Below are positions 8,985-17,333 of a stretch of DNA of 64,000 nucleotides, in pieces (the stretch's first letter is position 1; each line of letters opens with the position of its first letter). The position numbers and the translations under genes were made by a program. The DNA is from Sebaldella termitidis ATCC 33386 (GTDB lineage Bacteria > Fusobacteriota > Fusobacteriia > Fusobacteriales > Leptotrichiaceae): contig NC_013517.1 of NCBI RefSeq assembly GCF_000024405.1, positions 2,108,001 through 2,172,000 on the forward strand, in the 5' to 3' direction. Below the pieces are notes generated by a model that did not search any database, was not told the origin of the DNA, and saw only the letters and a list, made by a program, of their open reading frames with translations.

Positions 8985-9048
8985 GGAGTCCATTTTTTGA
9001 AAGATATTTGGTACTATTACCGAATACTATCTTAAATGGAACCCCGGT
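8985..9048 (-). terminator. Long hairpin terminator for the minus-strand esterase
   Basis: Read on the minus strand, GGGGTTCCATTT near 9048 pairs with AAATGGACTCC near 8990 with one bulge. Nested inner arms are AAGATA/TATCTT and GGTA/TACC, and seven T follow. The stem is longer than most terminators in the window, so an origin as a small inverted-repeat element is also possible. Confidence 0.65.
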
Positions 9049-9171
9049 ATAAAAGATTGATCATAAGAAAAAAGTATATAAATTACAGAATACCAAATTT
9101 TAACAAAAATAATTTGATCTCTAAATTTTTTTTATAAAATTTATATTTAATATGAAAAGTTTTCAGATAAT

Positions 9172-9984
9172 TTATTTTGGAAAATGCTTAACAAAAAACA
9201 GCATCTGATAATTAATTGAATTTGCCCAGTATTCCCAAGTATGACCTCCCGGTCTTTCAACATAATCATGAGGAATATTCATTCCTAAAAGCTTCTTATG
9301 CAGATCTCTGTTGCTTTCGATAAAAAAGTCATTTATACCGCAGTCAATGATAATATTGACATTTTGGTTCAAAAACTCGGAAGAAAGAGTGGAAATAGTA
9401 TAATCATCCCAGCTTTCTCCGCTTTTTGAAGGATCAATTACTTTATTTATACCCCAGTTATTTTTGAAGTTTTTAGGATCAACTCCGCCGCTCATACTTC
9501 CTACAGAACCAAATGTATCAGGGTGCTTTATTGTCAGATAAAGAGCACCGAAGCCGCCCATACTGAGTCCTGTAACAGCTCTTCCTTCTTTTTTGGCAAT
9601 AGTCTGATAATTTTTATCTATGTATTCAACTATTTCTTTTCCCACAAATGTTGAAAATTTTGAATTTTTATTGATTTTACTGTCTATATACCATTTATCA
9701 TAGTCACCGTCCGGAGCAACAAGAATAACACCGTATTTATCTGCTAATTCTTCAACGGGAGTTTGTTTAACCCAGTCAGTATTGTCTCCGCTCCAGCCGT
9801 GAAGCAGATATACCACGGGAAAATTTTTAGATGAGTTCTTATATTCATCTGGTGTAACAACAGTTGTCTTGTATGATTTTCCCATTGCCCTGCTCGGAAT
9901 ACTGACAACCTTACTTTCATAGGTGAAAATTACGGCACTTAGAATAAAGAAAACCATGATTCTGATAAAGCTGAATTTTTTCAT
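9172..9984 (-). CDS. Secreted alpha/beta-hydrolase esterase (EstA/FrmB-like)
   Basis: The 270-residue protein belongs to the esterase D/tributyrin-esterase group, which hydrolyses short acyl esters. It begins with a signal-peptide-like hydrophobic segment (residues 4-21), so it probably acts in the periplasm or outside. LLHGWSGD (60-67) is the oxyanion region. GLSMGG holds the nucleophile S141, and D219 and H248 (PGGHTWEYW) complete the triad. An AGGAGG site precedes the ATG. It is transcribed alone, against its neighbours, from the promoter at 10055-10028. Confidence 0.86.
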   Translation of the reverse strand: MKKFSFIRIMVFFILSAVIFTYESKVVSIPSRAMGKSYKTTVVTPDEYKNSSKNFPVVYLLHGWSGDNTDWVKQTPVEELADKYGVILVAPDGDYDKWYIDSKINKNSKFSTFVGKEIVEYIDKNYQTIAKKEGRAVTGLSMGGFGALYLTIKHPDTFGSVGSMSGGVDPKNFKNNWGINKVIDPSKSGESWDDYTISTLSSEFLNQNVNIIIDCGINDFFIESNRDLHKKLLGMNIPHDYVERPGGHTWEYWANSINYQMLFFVKHFPK

Positions 9985-10027
9985 TTTTAACCTCCTAAAA
10001 TTTAGATATAAAATAATTACCTCTAAA

Positions 10028-10055
10028 ATTATAACCTGATAATCAGGGAAGTCAA
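10028..10055 (-). promoter_or_regulatory. Esterase promoter with palindrome in the spacer
   Basis: On the minus strand, TTGACT (10055-10050) and TATAAT (10033-10028) are 16 bp apart. The spacer contains the perfect palindrome CCTGAT-A-ATCAGG at 10035-10047, placed so that a bound protein would block RNA polymerase. Confidence 0.6.
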
Positions 10056-10059
10056 TTAA

Positions 10060-10310
10060 ATTATAAGCAAATACTTTTTCATAAATATAGATATATTCAA
10101 AAAATAAAAGGAAAACCGGTGTTGTATAATATAGCGGGATTGCGGAAAAAAGTGTTGAAAATAGAGGAAATATATACAGAATGATAAAAATATACAGGAA
10201 ATTTTTTTGGAAAAGACTGTTGAATTATATTTTACATATTAACTTAAGTCTTTTTACATATAAAAGATTTATTTATAATTTTTAAATTACTGTAAAATAT
10301 ATTTAAAAAA
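10060..10310. other. AT-rich intergenic stretch between divergent promoters
   Basis: This is the divergent gap between the minus-strand esterase promoter and the plus-strand amidohydrolase promoter. No reading frame, repeat or stable hairpin stands out. Confidence 0.5.
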
Positions 10311-10312
10311 TC

Positions 10313-10341
10313 TTGTATAAATAGACTTTTTATTTTATACT
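10313..10341 (+). promoter_or_regulatory. Probable promoter for the M20 amidohydrolase
   Basis: TTGTAT (10313-10318) and TATACT (10336-10341) lie 17 bp apart, about 50 bp before the start codon. Confidence 0.5.
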
Positions 10342-10390
10342 ATTAGTAAATATCCAAAAATATAAAAAGGATAAATAGTTAGGAGCTATA

Positions 10391-11590
10391 ATGAGTAATG
10401 ATTTTATAAAGGCAGAGGTCTCAAAGATTTTTGACGGGATTGTAAAAATCAGAAGAGATATACATATGAATCCTGAGCTTGGGTTTGAAGAGACTGAAAC
10501 ATCGCAGAAAATAAAAGTTTTTTTGACAGAACACGGATTAGAGGTACAGTCTGCTGCGGGAACAGGAATAGTCGGTATACTTCATAACGGCTTGGGAACA
10601 GTAGCTGCAAGCAGGGCTGATATTGATGCACTTCCTATAACAGAAGAAAATGAAGTGGAATATAAGTCCAGAATAAGCGGAAAAATGCATGCTTGCGGAC
10701 ATGATCTACATACCGCGGTACAGCTTGGGGCAGTAAAGTTTTTTGCCGAAAACAGGGATAAATGGAAAGGAACAATAAAATTTATTTTTCAGCCTGCCGA
10801 AGAAACAACAGGGGGAGCTAAGCCTATGATAGAAGAGGGAATCTTAGAGAATCCCAAGGTAGAATATATTTTTGCACTTCATGCCGCACCGGAGATAAAA
10901 ACAGGTAAATTCGGTATAAAATATGGAAAAATGCATGCTTCATCAGATGTATTTGAAATAAAAATATACGGTGAATCAGCGCATGGAGCACTTCCGCAGA
11001 ACGGAACAGATGCAATAGTAATAGCTTCACAGCTGATCAGCTATATACAGACAATAGTGAGCCGTAATATAGATCCGAGAGAAGAGGCAGTTATTACCAT
11101 AGGTAAAATTTCCGGAGGCAAAGCGGAAAATATAATATGCGATCTTGTAGAGCTAAAGGGGACAATCAGAACTCTTTCTCCGGATATTAGAGAGTATATA
11201 CTAGATAAAATGCGTAATAGCGTAGTAAAATTTGTGGAAATTCTCGGCGGTAAAGCGGAGATTTTCATAAGAAACGGTTATGATTCTGTAATAAATAATG
11301 ATGAGGTTACAGCAATACTGGAAAATAACATAAAAGAGCTGTACGGGGAAGACAGCATTGTAAAAATTGATAAGCCGAGGATGGATGTAGAGGATTTCAG
11401 CTTTTTTCTGCAGAAAGCAAAGGGAGTGTTTTTCAGACTTGGCGTAAGAAATGAAGAAAAAGGAATAATCTATGATCTTCATCATCCCAGATTTAACGTT
11501 GATGAGGAAAGTATAAGATATGGTATGGAACTGCAGATAAAAAATTTGATAAGTGTATTGGAAATGGGTGAATATGAAAAAGGGAGATAA
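10391..11590 (+). CDS. M20-family amidohydrolase (N-acyl amino acid/hippurate hydrolase type)
   Basis: The 399-residue protein belongs to the M20D metallo-amidohydrolases, which cleave N-acyl or indole-acyl amino acids. It shows RRDIHMNPELGFEE at residue 21, ADIDALPI at 76, the metal-binding HACGHDLHT (C102, H104) and PAEETTGG with E137/E138 near the active site. A His-containing DLHHPRFNVDEE lies near the C-terminus. No signal peptide is seen, so it is cytoplasmic. The natural substrate cannot be told. Its last codons overlap the next gene, suggesting cotranscription. Confidence 0.9.
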   Translation: MSNDFIKAEVSKIFDGIVKIRRDIHMNPELGFEETETSQKIKVFLTEHGLEVQSAAGTGIVGILHNGLGTVAASRADIDALPITEENEVEYKSRISGKMHACGHDLHTAVQLGAVKFFAENRDKWKGTIKFIFQPAEETTGGAKPMIEEGILENPKVEYIFALHAAPEIKTGKFGIKYGKMHASSDVFEIKIYGESAHGALPQNGTDAIVIASQLISYIQTIVSRNIDPREEAVITIGKISGGKAENIICDLVELKGTIRTLSPDIREYILDKMRNSVVKFVEILGGKAEIFIRNGYDSVINNDEVTAILENNIKELYGEDSIVKIDKPRMDVEDFSFFLQKAKGVFFRLGVRNEEKGIIYDLHHPRFNVDEESIRYGMELQIKNLISVLEMGEYEKGR

Positions 11591-12929
11591 CATAACAATA
11601 AAAATAGAAAAACTGGTATTTGGCGGAGAAGGACTCGGACATTATGACGGATTTACGTTTTTTGTTCCTATGTCAGTACCCGGGGACGAAGTGGAAGCAG
11701 AAATTATTTCACTAAAAAAGGATTACGGGCGTGCCCTCATAAAGAAAATTATAAAGCCGTCAGAGGACAGAATTGCCGGGATGGATAAAATAAGCTTTGA
11801 AGATTTTCAGGGCTGTGATTATGCAATGATAAAATATGATAAACAGCTGGAATATAAAAGCAGTATCCTTTTGGAAACAATAAAAAAGATCGGGAAAATA
11901 AATGATGAAATTAATTTTGAAGGTATCATCGGTGCTGATAATATAACCAATTACAGAAATAAAGTTTCTGAACCGTTTGCCAAAAAAGACGGGAAGATAA
12001 TAACAGGATTTTATCAGAAAAAATCTCATGATGTCTTTGAAGTGGAAAATAATATGCTCAGAAGCAAAATTGCCGATAAGGTGGTAAATGAGCTGCTTGA
12101 GAAGCTGAATGAAGGGGATTTTACCGTTTATAACGAGGTAAATAAATCGGGATTTTTGAGATATCTTCTGGTAAGAAATAATTCCCGTAATGAAGTAATG
12201 ATAACAGTAGTGATCAATAAAACTACTCAGTTAAAAAAGCTTAGAACCGTACTTCTGGGACTTACAGAAAAATACAAGGAAATAGTTTCTGTGTATATCT
12301 CACTGAAAAGCGATGAAGGAAATTATGTTCTGGGAAATGAGCATAAGCTAATATATGGCTCAGAGTATCTTGAGGAAGAGCTTGACGGGATAAAATTCAA
12401 GATATACCCGGACTCGTTTTTTCAGATAAACAGTGAGCAGACAATAAAGCTGTATAATAAAGCTATGGAATATCTTGGAGATTCTGAGGATAAAAGAATA
12501 GTGGATGCCTTTTCGGGAACAGGTACTCTGGGGATGCTGGTTTCCAAAACAGCAAGAAAAGTGTACTGTATAGAGAGTATGGAAAGCTCTGTTATATCTG
12601 CAAAGCATACTGCTGCTGAAAATAATATAAAAAATGTAAGATTCAAAATAGGAAAAGTGGAGAATAAGCTTCCCGAAATTTTGAAAAACACAAAAATGGA
12701 CGGAATAATATTTGATCCGCCAAGAAAAGGGATAGACGAGAATACTCTTAAGAGTATCGGAAAGCACGGAATAGAAAGAATAGTTTATATTTCATGTAAT
12801 CCGTCTACCCTTGCGAGAGATGTTAAGATTCTTACTGACTTAGGTTACAGGCTGGAAAAGCTTGCAGCTGTGGATATGTTTCCGCAGACTCATCATATTG
12901 AGGCAGTCAGCTTATTTTTAAAAAATTAA
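11574..12929 (+). CDS. rlmD: 23S rRNA (uracil-5-)-methyltransferase, RlmD/RlmCD type
   Basis: This TrmA/RlmC/RlmD-family enzyme makes 5-methyluridine in rRNA from S-adenosylmethionine. An N-terminal TRAM-like domain (IKIEKLVFGGEGLGHYDGF) is followed by a linker and a Rossmann domain with DAFSGTGTLGM near residue 310, FDPPRKG near 380 and the catalytic CNPSTLARD near 410. Only some of the cysteines that bind the Fe-S cluster in E. coli RlmD are evident, so an RlmCD-like enzyme is an alternative. ATG 11574 is preferred. An upstream GTG at 11553 would add seven residues. It overlaps the amidohydrolase by 17 nt. Confidence 0.88.
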   Translation: MKKGDNITIKIEKLVFGGEGLGHYDGFTFFVPMSVPGDEVEAEIISLKKDYGRALIKKIIKPSEDRIAGMDKISFEDFQGCDYAMIKYDKQLEYKSSILLETIKKIGKINDEINFEGIIGADNITNYRNKVSEPFAKKDGKIITGFYQKKSHDVFEVENNMLRSKIADKVVNELLEKLNEGDFTVYNEVNKSGFLRYLLVRNNSRNEVMITVVINKTTQLKKLRTVLLGLTEKYKEIVSVYISLKSDEGNYVLGNEHKLIYGSEYLEEELDGIKFKIYPDSFFQINSEQTIKLYNKAMEYLGDSEDKRIVDAFSGTGTLGMLVSKTARKVYCIESMESSVISAKHTAAENNIKNVRFKIGKVENKLPEILKNTKMDGIIFDPPRKGIDENTLKSIGKHGIERIVYISCNPSTLARDVKILTDLGYRLEKLAAVDMFPQTHHIEAVSLFLKN

Positions 12930-12937
12930 TAATCAAT

Positions 12938-13021
12938 AACTTCTTTTGTAAAAAATGACAGCTATAGTATTTTTGTTTATAAATACTGTAATTTCATGAC
13001 TTTTACAAGAGAAGTTTTTTT
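12938..13021 (+). terminator. Extended nested hairpin with T-run after rlmD
   Basis: AACTTCT (12938-12944) pairs with AGAAGTT (13010-13016), GTAAAA (12948-12953) with TTTTAC (13001-13006), and AGTATTT (12966-12972) with AAATACT (12981-12987). Seven T follow. This gives an elongated stem of about 80 nt ending as a Rho-independent terminator. Confidence 0.7.
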
Positions 13022-13184
13022 AGTGAAAATCTTTTATATTTTCTTAATGTAAATTATTTCTTGCTTTTAAACTCTTATTTTGGTATAAGTAACTAGAGAA
13101 AATTCTAAAATAATTTTTTGTCATAATGTATTAAAAAAGACCGCAAAGTATTGAAAAATAAAGGTCACAATAGAAAAATATAAA
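13022..13184. other. AT-rich stretch upstream of sorC
   Basis: This is the first part of the gap between the rlmD terminator and sorC. It is AT-rich and holds a half-site-like TCACAA at 13165-13170 but no gene. Confidence 0.5.
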
Positions 13185-13196
13185 TCACATTTGTGA
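13185..13196. promoter_or_regulatory. Operator-like palindrome TCACA-TT-TGTGA upstream of sorC
   Basis: TCACA and TGTGA are inverted around TT. Near-identical sites occur at the sorD promoter (14505 and 14525), which suggests that one regulator, probably SorC, binds both regions. The centre differs from a CRP site, whose half-sites are in the opposite orientation. Confidence 0.55.
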
Positions 13197-13311
13197 AAAT
13201 GTATTTGTAATATTGTTAAATTCAGATATCAAAACTGAATTTATCCGAAAAAATTTTAGTGAAAAATTTTTATGTGCCGAATACAAGGAATAAATAAAAC
13301 GGAGAGTGAAT

Positions 13312-14271
13312 ATGAAAAAGAATGAAGACAGGCTTTTAGTAAAAATAGCACAAATGTACTACGAAGAAAATAAAACACAAAGCGAAATTTCAAAAATACT
13401 CGGAATCCACAGAACAAGCATAAGCCGGATGCTTAAAACAATAAGAGAAAAGAAAATAGTAAAGATTTTTATTAATTATGATTTCGGGGGAACATTAAGC
13501 CTGGAAGAGGAGCTTAAGAGCGTATTCGGATTAAGAGATGCCATAATAGTACCGTCTACTCCGAATCAGGATAAGAAGATAAAGGTAAGTCTTATAGGTG
13601 CAGCAGCAGCGGATTATCTCGGAAGGATAGTAAAAGACAATGATCTTATAGGTGTTTCCTGGGGCGAGGCCTTGGCAGAAACTGTGAATGCCATGGAAAA
13701 AAAGGATTGTAAGGGAGTGGTATGTATTCCGTTAATAGGAGGACCTTCGGGAAAGCTTGCCAGCTCATTTCATGTGAATACCATAGCTTATGAAATAGCC
13801 TCTAAGCTGAATGGAAAGTCTATGCTTATAGATTCACCGGCTATTCTTGAGAGTGAGGAAATAAAAAAAGCACTTATGGAAACTGAATATAACCATGAGC
13901 TGTCTGAATTATGGAAGAAAATAAATATTGCAGTATGCGGAATAGGGAGCCCTCTGATCAGCAAGCATTCAAACTGGCAGGGCTTTTATGCGGATAATCT
14001 TCTGGAATCATTAAAAGGCGAACAGGTAGCGGGAGATATATTATCGAGATTTTATGATATAAACGGAAAAGTTTTGGATACCATTATTTCCAAAAAAATG
14101 ATAAGCTCTGAACTTGATAATTTGAAAAACGCTGATTATTCCATAGGAATAGCAGAATCTCTGGATAAAGTAGCCGGAATTCTGGGAGCTTTGAGGGGGA
14201 AATATATAAATGTACTGGTAACAACTGAGGAAACAGCAGAAGCAGTTTTAAAGATGAATAATAAAGCATAA
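13312..14271 (+). CDS. sorC: SorC-family regulator of the L-sorbose operon
   Basis: The 319-residue protein has an N-terminal helix-turn-helix (KTQSEISKILGIHRTSISRMLK, about residues 20-42). A large sugar-phosphate-binding domain follows, with GVSWGEALAETV near 118 and VCIPLIGGPSG, typical of SorC/DeoR-type sensors. SorC of Klebsiella activates and represses sorbose genes according to L-sorbose. ATG 13312 follows GGAGAG at 13301, and a GTG two codons earlier is weaker. It is set off from sorD by its own terminator, so the regulator and the structural genes are separate units here. Confidence 0.88.
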   Translation: MKKNEDRLLVKIAQMYYEENKTQSEISKILGIHRTSISRMLKTIREKKIVKIFINYDFGGTLSLEEELKSVFGLRDAIIVPSTPNQDKKIKVSLIGAAAADYLGRIVKDNDLIGVSWGEALAETVNAMEKKDCKGVVCIPLIGGPSGKLASSFHVNTIAYEIASKLNGKSMLIDSPAILESEEIKKALMETEYNHELSELWKKINIAVCGIGSPLISKHSNWQGFYADNLLESLKGEQVAGDILSRFYDINGKVLDTIISKKMISSELDNLKNADYSIGIAESLDKVAGILGALRGKYINVLVTTEETAEAVLKMNNKA

Positions 14272-14280
14272 AGCAAAATG

Positions 14281-14308
14281 AGACTATAATTTTTATGGTC
14301 TTTTTTTA
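14281..14308 (+). terminator. Rho-independent terminator after sorC
   Basis: AGACTATAA (14281-14289) pairs with TTATGGTCT (14293-14301), allowing one G-U pair, and T7 follows. Confidence 0.82.
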
Positions 14309-14468
14309 TTTTAGCAGTATAACGGCTTATTTGGATAATATTTTCGGCATATATTGCATGTACGGATAATGAAATTAATCAAAATTTATTATTATTAAGT
14401 TTTATCAGTTTTTATAAGAGGTTCGTAAGATTTATTTTTTCTAAAAGTATTTTTCTGAAAAAATATAG

Positions 14469-14497
14469 TTGACATTGAAAAAAATTTTTCATATAAT
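14469..14497 (+). promoter_or_regulatory. Consensus sigma-70 promoter for the sorbose operon
   Basis: Perfect TTGACA (14469-14474) and TATAAT (14492-14497) boxes are separated by 17 bp. Transcription would start near 14504, directly at the first operator-like site. A promoter this strong needs tight repression. Confidence 0.85.
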
Positions 14498-14504
14498 CAA
14501 GTTA

Positions 14505-14536
14505 TCACAAATGTTAATTAAAAATCACAAAAGTGA
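14505..14536. promoter_or_regulatory. Pair of operator-like palindromes at the sorD transcription start
   Basis: TCACAAATGTTA (14505-14516) and TCACAAAAGTGA (14525-14536) begin exactly 20 bp apart, two helical turns, between the -10 box and the sorD ribosome site. They share the TCAC core with the site at 13185. Confidence 0.6.
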
Positions 14537-14548
14537 GAAAGGAGAATT

Positions 14549-15352
14549 ATGACTGAAAATTGGTTGAATTTAGAAGGAAACGTAGTAATAGTCACAGGAG
14601 GATCTTCCGGAATCGGAGAGAGTATCGTGAAAGAACTCCTTGAACTGGGGGTTTATACTGTAAATGCAGATATTCACCCGGGAAAAACTGAGCATGAGAA
14701 TCTTTTATACATAAAAACAGATGTTTCCTCAAAAGCAGATATAGATAATCTTATAAAAAAGGTTATGGAAAAATACGGAAAAATAGACGGGCTGGTGAAT
14801 AATGCCGGAATAAATATACCAAAGCTTCTGGTAGATGCGAAAGATACAGGATCAAAGTATATGGCAGATGAAACAGCTTTTGACAAAATGACTTCAATAA
14901 ATCAAAGGGGGCTTTTTCTGATTAGTCAGGCTGCCGGAAAAGTATTCGTAGATCAAAAACACGGTGTAATAGTAAATATGTCTTCTGAAAGCGGAGCTGA
15001 AGGCTCGGAAGGACAGAGCATATACGCAGCTACGAAGGCGGCATTAAACAGCTATACCAGATCATGGGCCAAAGAGCTGGGGAAATATAATGTACGTGTA
15101 GTCGGAGTGGCACCGGGAATAATGGAGGAAACAGGACTTAGAACGATTGAATATGAAACAGCTCTGGCTTATACAAGAGGGATAACAGTAGAGCAGCTGC
15201 GGGAAGGATACAGCAAGACAAGTACAATACCATTGAACAGAAGCGGTAAATTAAGTGAAGTGGCAGACTTTGTATGTTATCTGTTATCTGAAAAAGCAAG
15301 CTATATTACAGGAGTAACATGCAATGTAGCAGGTGGAAAAACAAGAGGATAA
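14549..15352 (+). CDS. sorD: D-sorbitol-6-phosphate 2-dehydrogenase
   Basis: This short-chain dehydrogenase oxidises D-glucitol-6-phosphate to fructose-6-phosphate, the last step of L-sorbose use. The 267-residue protein has the NAD-binding TGGSSGIGES loop near residue 17, NNAGIN near 89, an active-site Ser in VNMSSESG and the catalytic pair Y159/K163. The function is assigned from close resemblance to SorD and from its place between sorC and the sorbose PTS genes. AAGGAGAA lies 5 nt before the ATG. Confidence 0.88.
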   Translation: MTENWLNLEGNVVIVTGGSSGIGESIVKELLELGVYTVNADIHPGKTEHENLLYIKTDVSSKADIDNLIKKVMEKYGKIDGLVNNAGINIPKLLVDAKDTGSKYMADETAFDKMTSINQRGLFLISQAAGKVFVDQKHGVIVNMSSESGAEGSEGQSIYAATKAALNSYTRSWAKELGKYNVRVVGVAPGIMEETGLRTIEYETALAYTRGITVEQLREGYSKTSTIPLNRSGKLSEVADFVCYLLSEKASYITGVTCNVAGGKTRG

Positions 15353-15363
15353 GGAGAAAAATT

Positions 15364-15771
15364 ATGATAGTAATCTTGGCAGGACATGGAAAAATCGGAA
15401 CAGCGATGTTAGAGTCAACACAAATGGTAATAGGGGAATGCAGTAACTTTTTTTCTGTAGAATTTCATAAAGGGGAAGGACCTGAGGATATCATAGAGAA
15501 GTATAACAAAATACTTGAAGGAAGAGAAAATGAAGAAGTCCTGATAGTGACTGATTTATTTGGAGGAAGTCCGTATAATGCAGCAGCAGTACTGGCAATG
15601 AAAAATGATAAGGCAGAAGTGCTTACGGGATTATCACTTCCTCTCTGTGCTGAGCTGGCCACTATGGAAGCTGTAAGTGCAAAAGAAGCATCTTCATATA
15701 TGAAAGAGGCAGGAAAAGAATTTGTAAAGTCGTTCAGAGATCAGACTTTAGAGGATGAGGAGGAATTATAG
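15364..15771 (+). CDS. sorF: L-sorbose PTS EIIA component (mannose family)
   Basis: This 135-residue EIIA-Man-type protein accepts phosphate from HPr. The phosphorylation site is H8 in ILAGHGKIGTAM, and VTDLFGGSPYNAAA is the second conserved segment. The ATG at 15364 follows AAGGAGAA. An in-frame upstream ATG at 15319 lies inside sorD and adds an unconserved basic tail. EIIA and EIIB are separate genes here, as in the Klebsiella sorbose system. The stop directly abuts the sorB start. Confidence 0.92.
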   Translation: MIVILAGHGKIGTAMLESTQMVIGECSNFFSVEFHKGEGPEDIIEKYNKILEGRENEEVLIVTDLFGGSPYNAAAVLAMKNDKAEVLTGLSLPLCAELATMEAVSAKEASSYMKEAGKEFVKSFRDQTLEDEEEL

Positions 15772-16260
15772 ATGATAATTAATCTGGCAAGAATTGATGA
15801 CAGGCTTATTCACGGGCAGGTAACCACAGTCTGGTCAAAGGAGGCAAATGCAAACAGAATTATAATAGTCAGCAAAGAGGTAAATAATGACGAGATCAGA
15901 AAAACTCTTGTGAGACAGGCGGCACCTCCGGGAATAAAAGTAAATGTGGTAGATGTAGAAAAAGCCGTAAGGGTTTTTAATAATCCTAAATATGATAATG
16001 ACACTGTTTTCTATCTTTTTACCAATCCCGGCGAAGTTTTGGAGCTGGTAGAAAGCGGTGTGCCGTTAAAGAAAATAAACATAGGGGGAATGTCATTTAA
16101 AAACGGGAAAACGCAGATTACAAAGGCAGTTTCAGTAAACGAAGAAGACGTGGCAGCATTTCGTAAATTAAAAGCCCTTGGGGTAGAACTGGATTTACGT
16201 GTAGTAATATCTGATCCGCCGGTTGATTTTGAAAAAAAATTAAGCGAACACTTTAATTAA
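15772..16260 (+). CDS. sorB: L-sorbose PTS EIIB component
   Basis: This 162-residue EIIB-Man-type protein carries phosphate from EIIA to the sugar. It has the signature ARIDDRLIHGQV with the phosphorylatable H14, followed by ANRIIIVSKEV. GAGGAGG lies just before the ATG. The start follows the sorF stop without a gap, so translation is probably coupled. Confidence 0.94.
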   Translation: MIINLARIDDRLIHGQVTTVWSKEANANRIIIVSKEVNNDEIRKTLVRQAAPPGIKVNVVDVEKAVRVFNNPKYDNDTVFYLFTNPGEVLELVESGVPLKKINIGGMSFKNGKTQITKAVSVNEEDVAAFRKLKALGVELDLRVVISDPPVDFEKKLSEHFN

Positions 16261-16273
16261 GGAGGAATAGGGA

Positions 16274-17086
16274 ATGGAATTAAGTATTTTACAGATAGTC
16301 TTAATATTTATATTCTCATGTATAGCGGGTATGGGAAGTGTACTGGATGAATTTCAGACACACAGACCTTTGATTGCCTGTACAGTGGTAGGACTAATAT
16401 TGGGAGACGTAAAAACAGGAGTAATCCTGGGAGGTACTCTGGAACTGATAGCCTTGGGATGGATGAATATAGGAGCTGCACAGTCTCCTGATTCGGCGCT
16501 GGCGAGTGTAATAGCAGCAATACTGGTAATAGTAGGGAAACAGGATATACAAAAGGGAATAGCAATTGCACTTCCCGTAGCAGCAGCCGGTCAGGTGCTT
16601 ACAGTCTTCGCAAGAACAATTACCGTAGCATTTCAGCATGCAGCAGATAAAGCAGCTGAAAATGCAGATTTTAGAAAAATAGAGTTTTTACACTTTAGTG
16701 CATTGTTTATTCAGGCGCTGCGTGTGGCAATACCATCTACGATAGTAGCAGTATTTGTAAGTGCCGAGATGGTAGATAAAATGCTTTCGCTTATTCCGGA
16801 CGTAGTAACAGGCGGACTGGCAGTAGCCGGAGGATTTATAGTAGTAGTAGGTTATGCGATGGTATTAAATATGATGAGTGTAAAATATCTGATGCCTTTC
16901 TTCTTTTTGGGATTCGTGGTAGGAGGTTATCTGAATTTCAGCCTTCTGTCATTTGGAGTAGTAGGACTGGTAATGGCGCTGATATATGTACAGCTGAATC
17001 CTAATTACAAACAGGGAAGAACAGTTGCAGAAACAATACCGGGAAATAGTGCTGCCGCAGAATACGACGACGAACTGGAGGATTAG
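16274..17086 (+). CDS. sorA: L-sorbose PTS EIIC component
   Basis: This 270-residue, very hydrophobic EIIC-Man-type permease has many membrane spans. It contains GLILGDVKTGVILGGTLELIALG near residue 40, the segment that marks this family. With EIID it forms the channel that brings in L-sorbose and passes it on as L-sorbose-1-phosphate. It ends in an acidic cytoplasmic tail. A structured gap of about 250 nt separates it from sorM. Confidence 0.93.
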   Translation: MELSILQIVLIFIFSCIAGMGSVLDEFQTHRPLIACTVVGLILGDVKTGVILGGTLELIALGWMNIGAAQSPDSALASVIAAILVIVGKQDIQKGIAIALPVAAAGQVLTVFARTITVAFQHAADKAAENADFRKIEFLHFSALFIQALRVAIPSTIVAVFVSAEMVDKMLSLIPDVVTGGLAVAGGFIVVVGYAMVLNMMSVKYLMPFFFLGFVVGGYLNFSLLSFGVVGLVMALIYVQLNPNYKQGRTVAETIPGNSAAAEYDDELED

Positions 17087-17090
17087 TGTC

Positions 17091-17145
17091 GTATCCCGTT
17101 CACTCCGCTAAAAATAATGCGGCTGGTAAATTGTGAATGAGATAC
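17091..17145 (+). other. Intercistronic hairpin between sorA and sorM
   Basis: GTATCCCGTTCAC (17091-17103) pairs with GTGAATGAGATAC (17133-17145) with one mismatch and one G-T pair. CCGC (17105-17108) pairs with GCGG (17119-17122) inside it. There is no T-run, so it is not a terminator. It could protect or process the operon mRNA and set different EIIC and EIID levels. Confidence 0.65.
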
Positions 17146-17333
17146 AATACTGTACTTTGACCGGTTTGACTCGGAATTTTATGAATTACGGATAATCAGA
17201 GATATTTTGACTGAATAATTTCAAAATATTTATCAGCATGATTATTTGTTATATCTGAAAAAGAAATTCTGAGTAAAGTATTCAGGCAATAAAAATATTT
17301 AAGAAAATTGCCAAAATACCAGGAGGGAATAAA

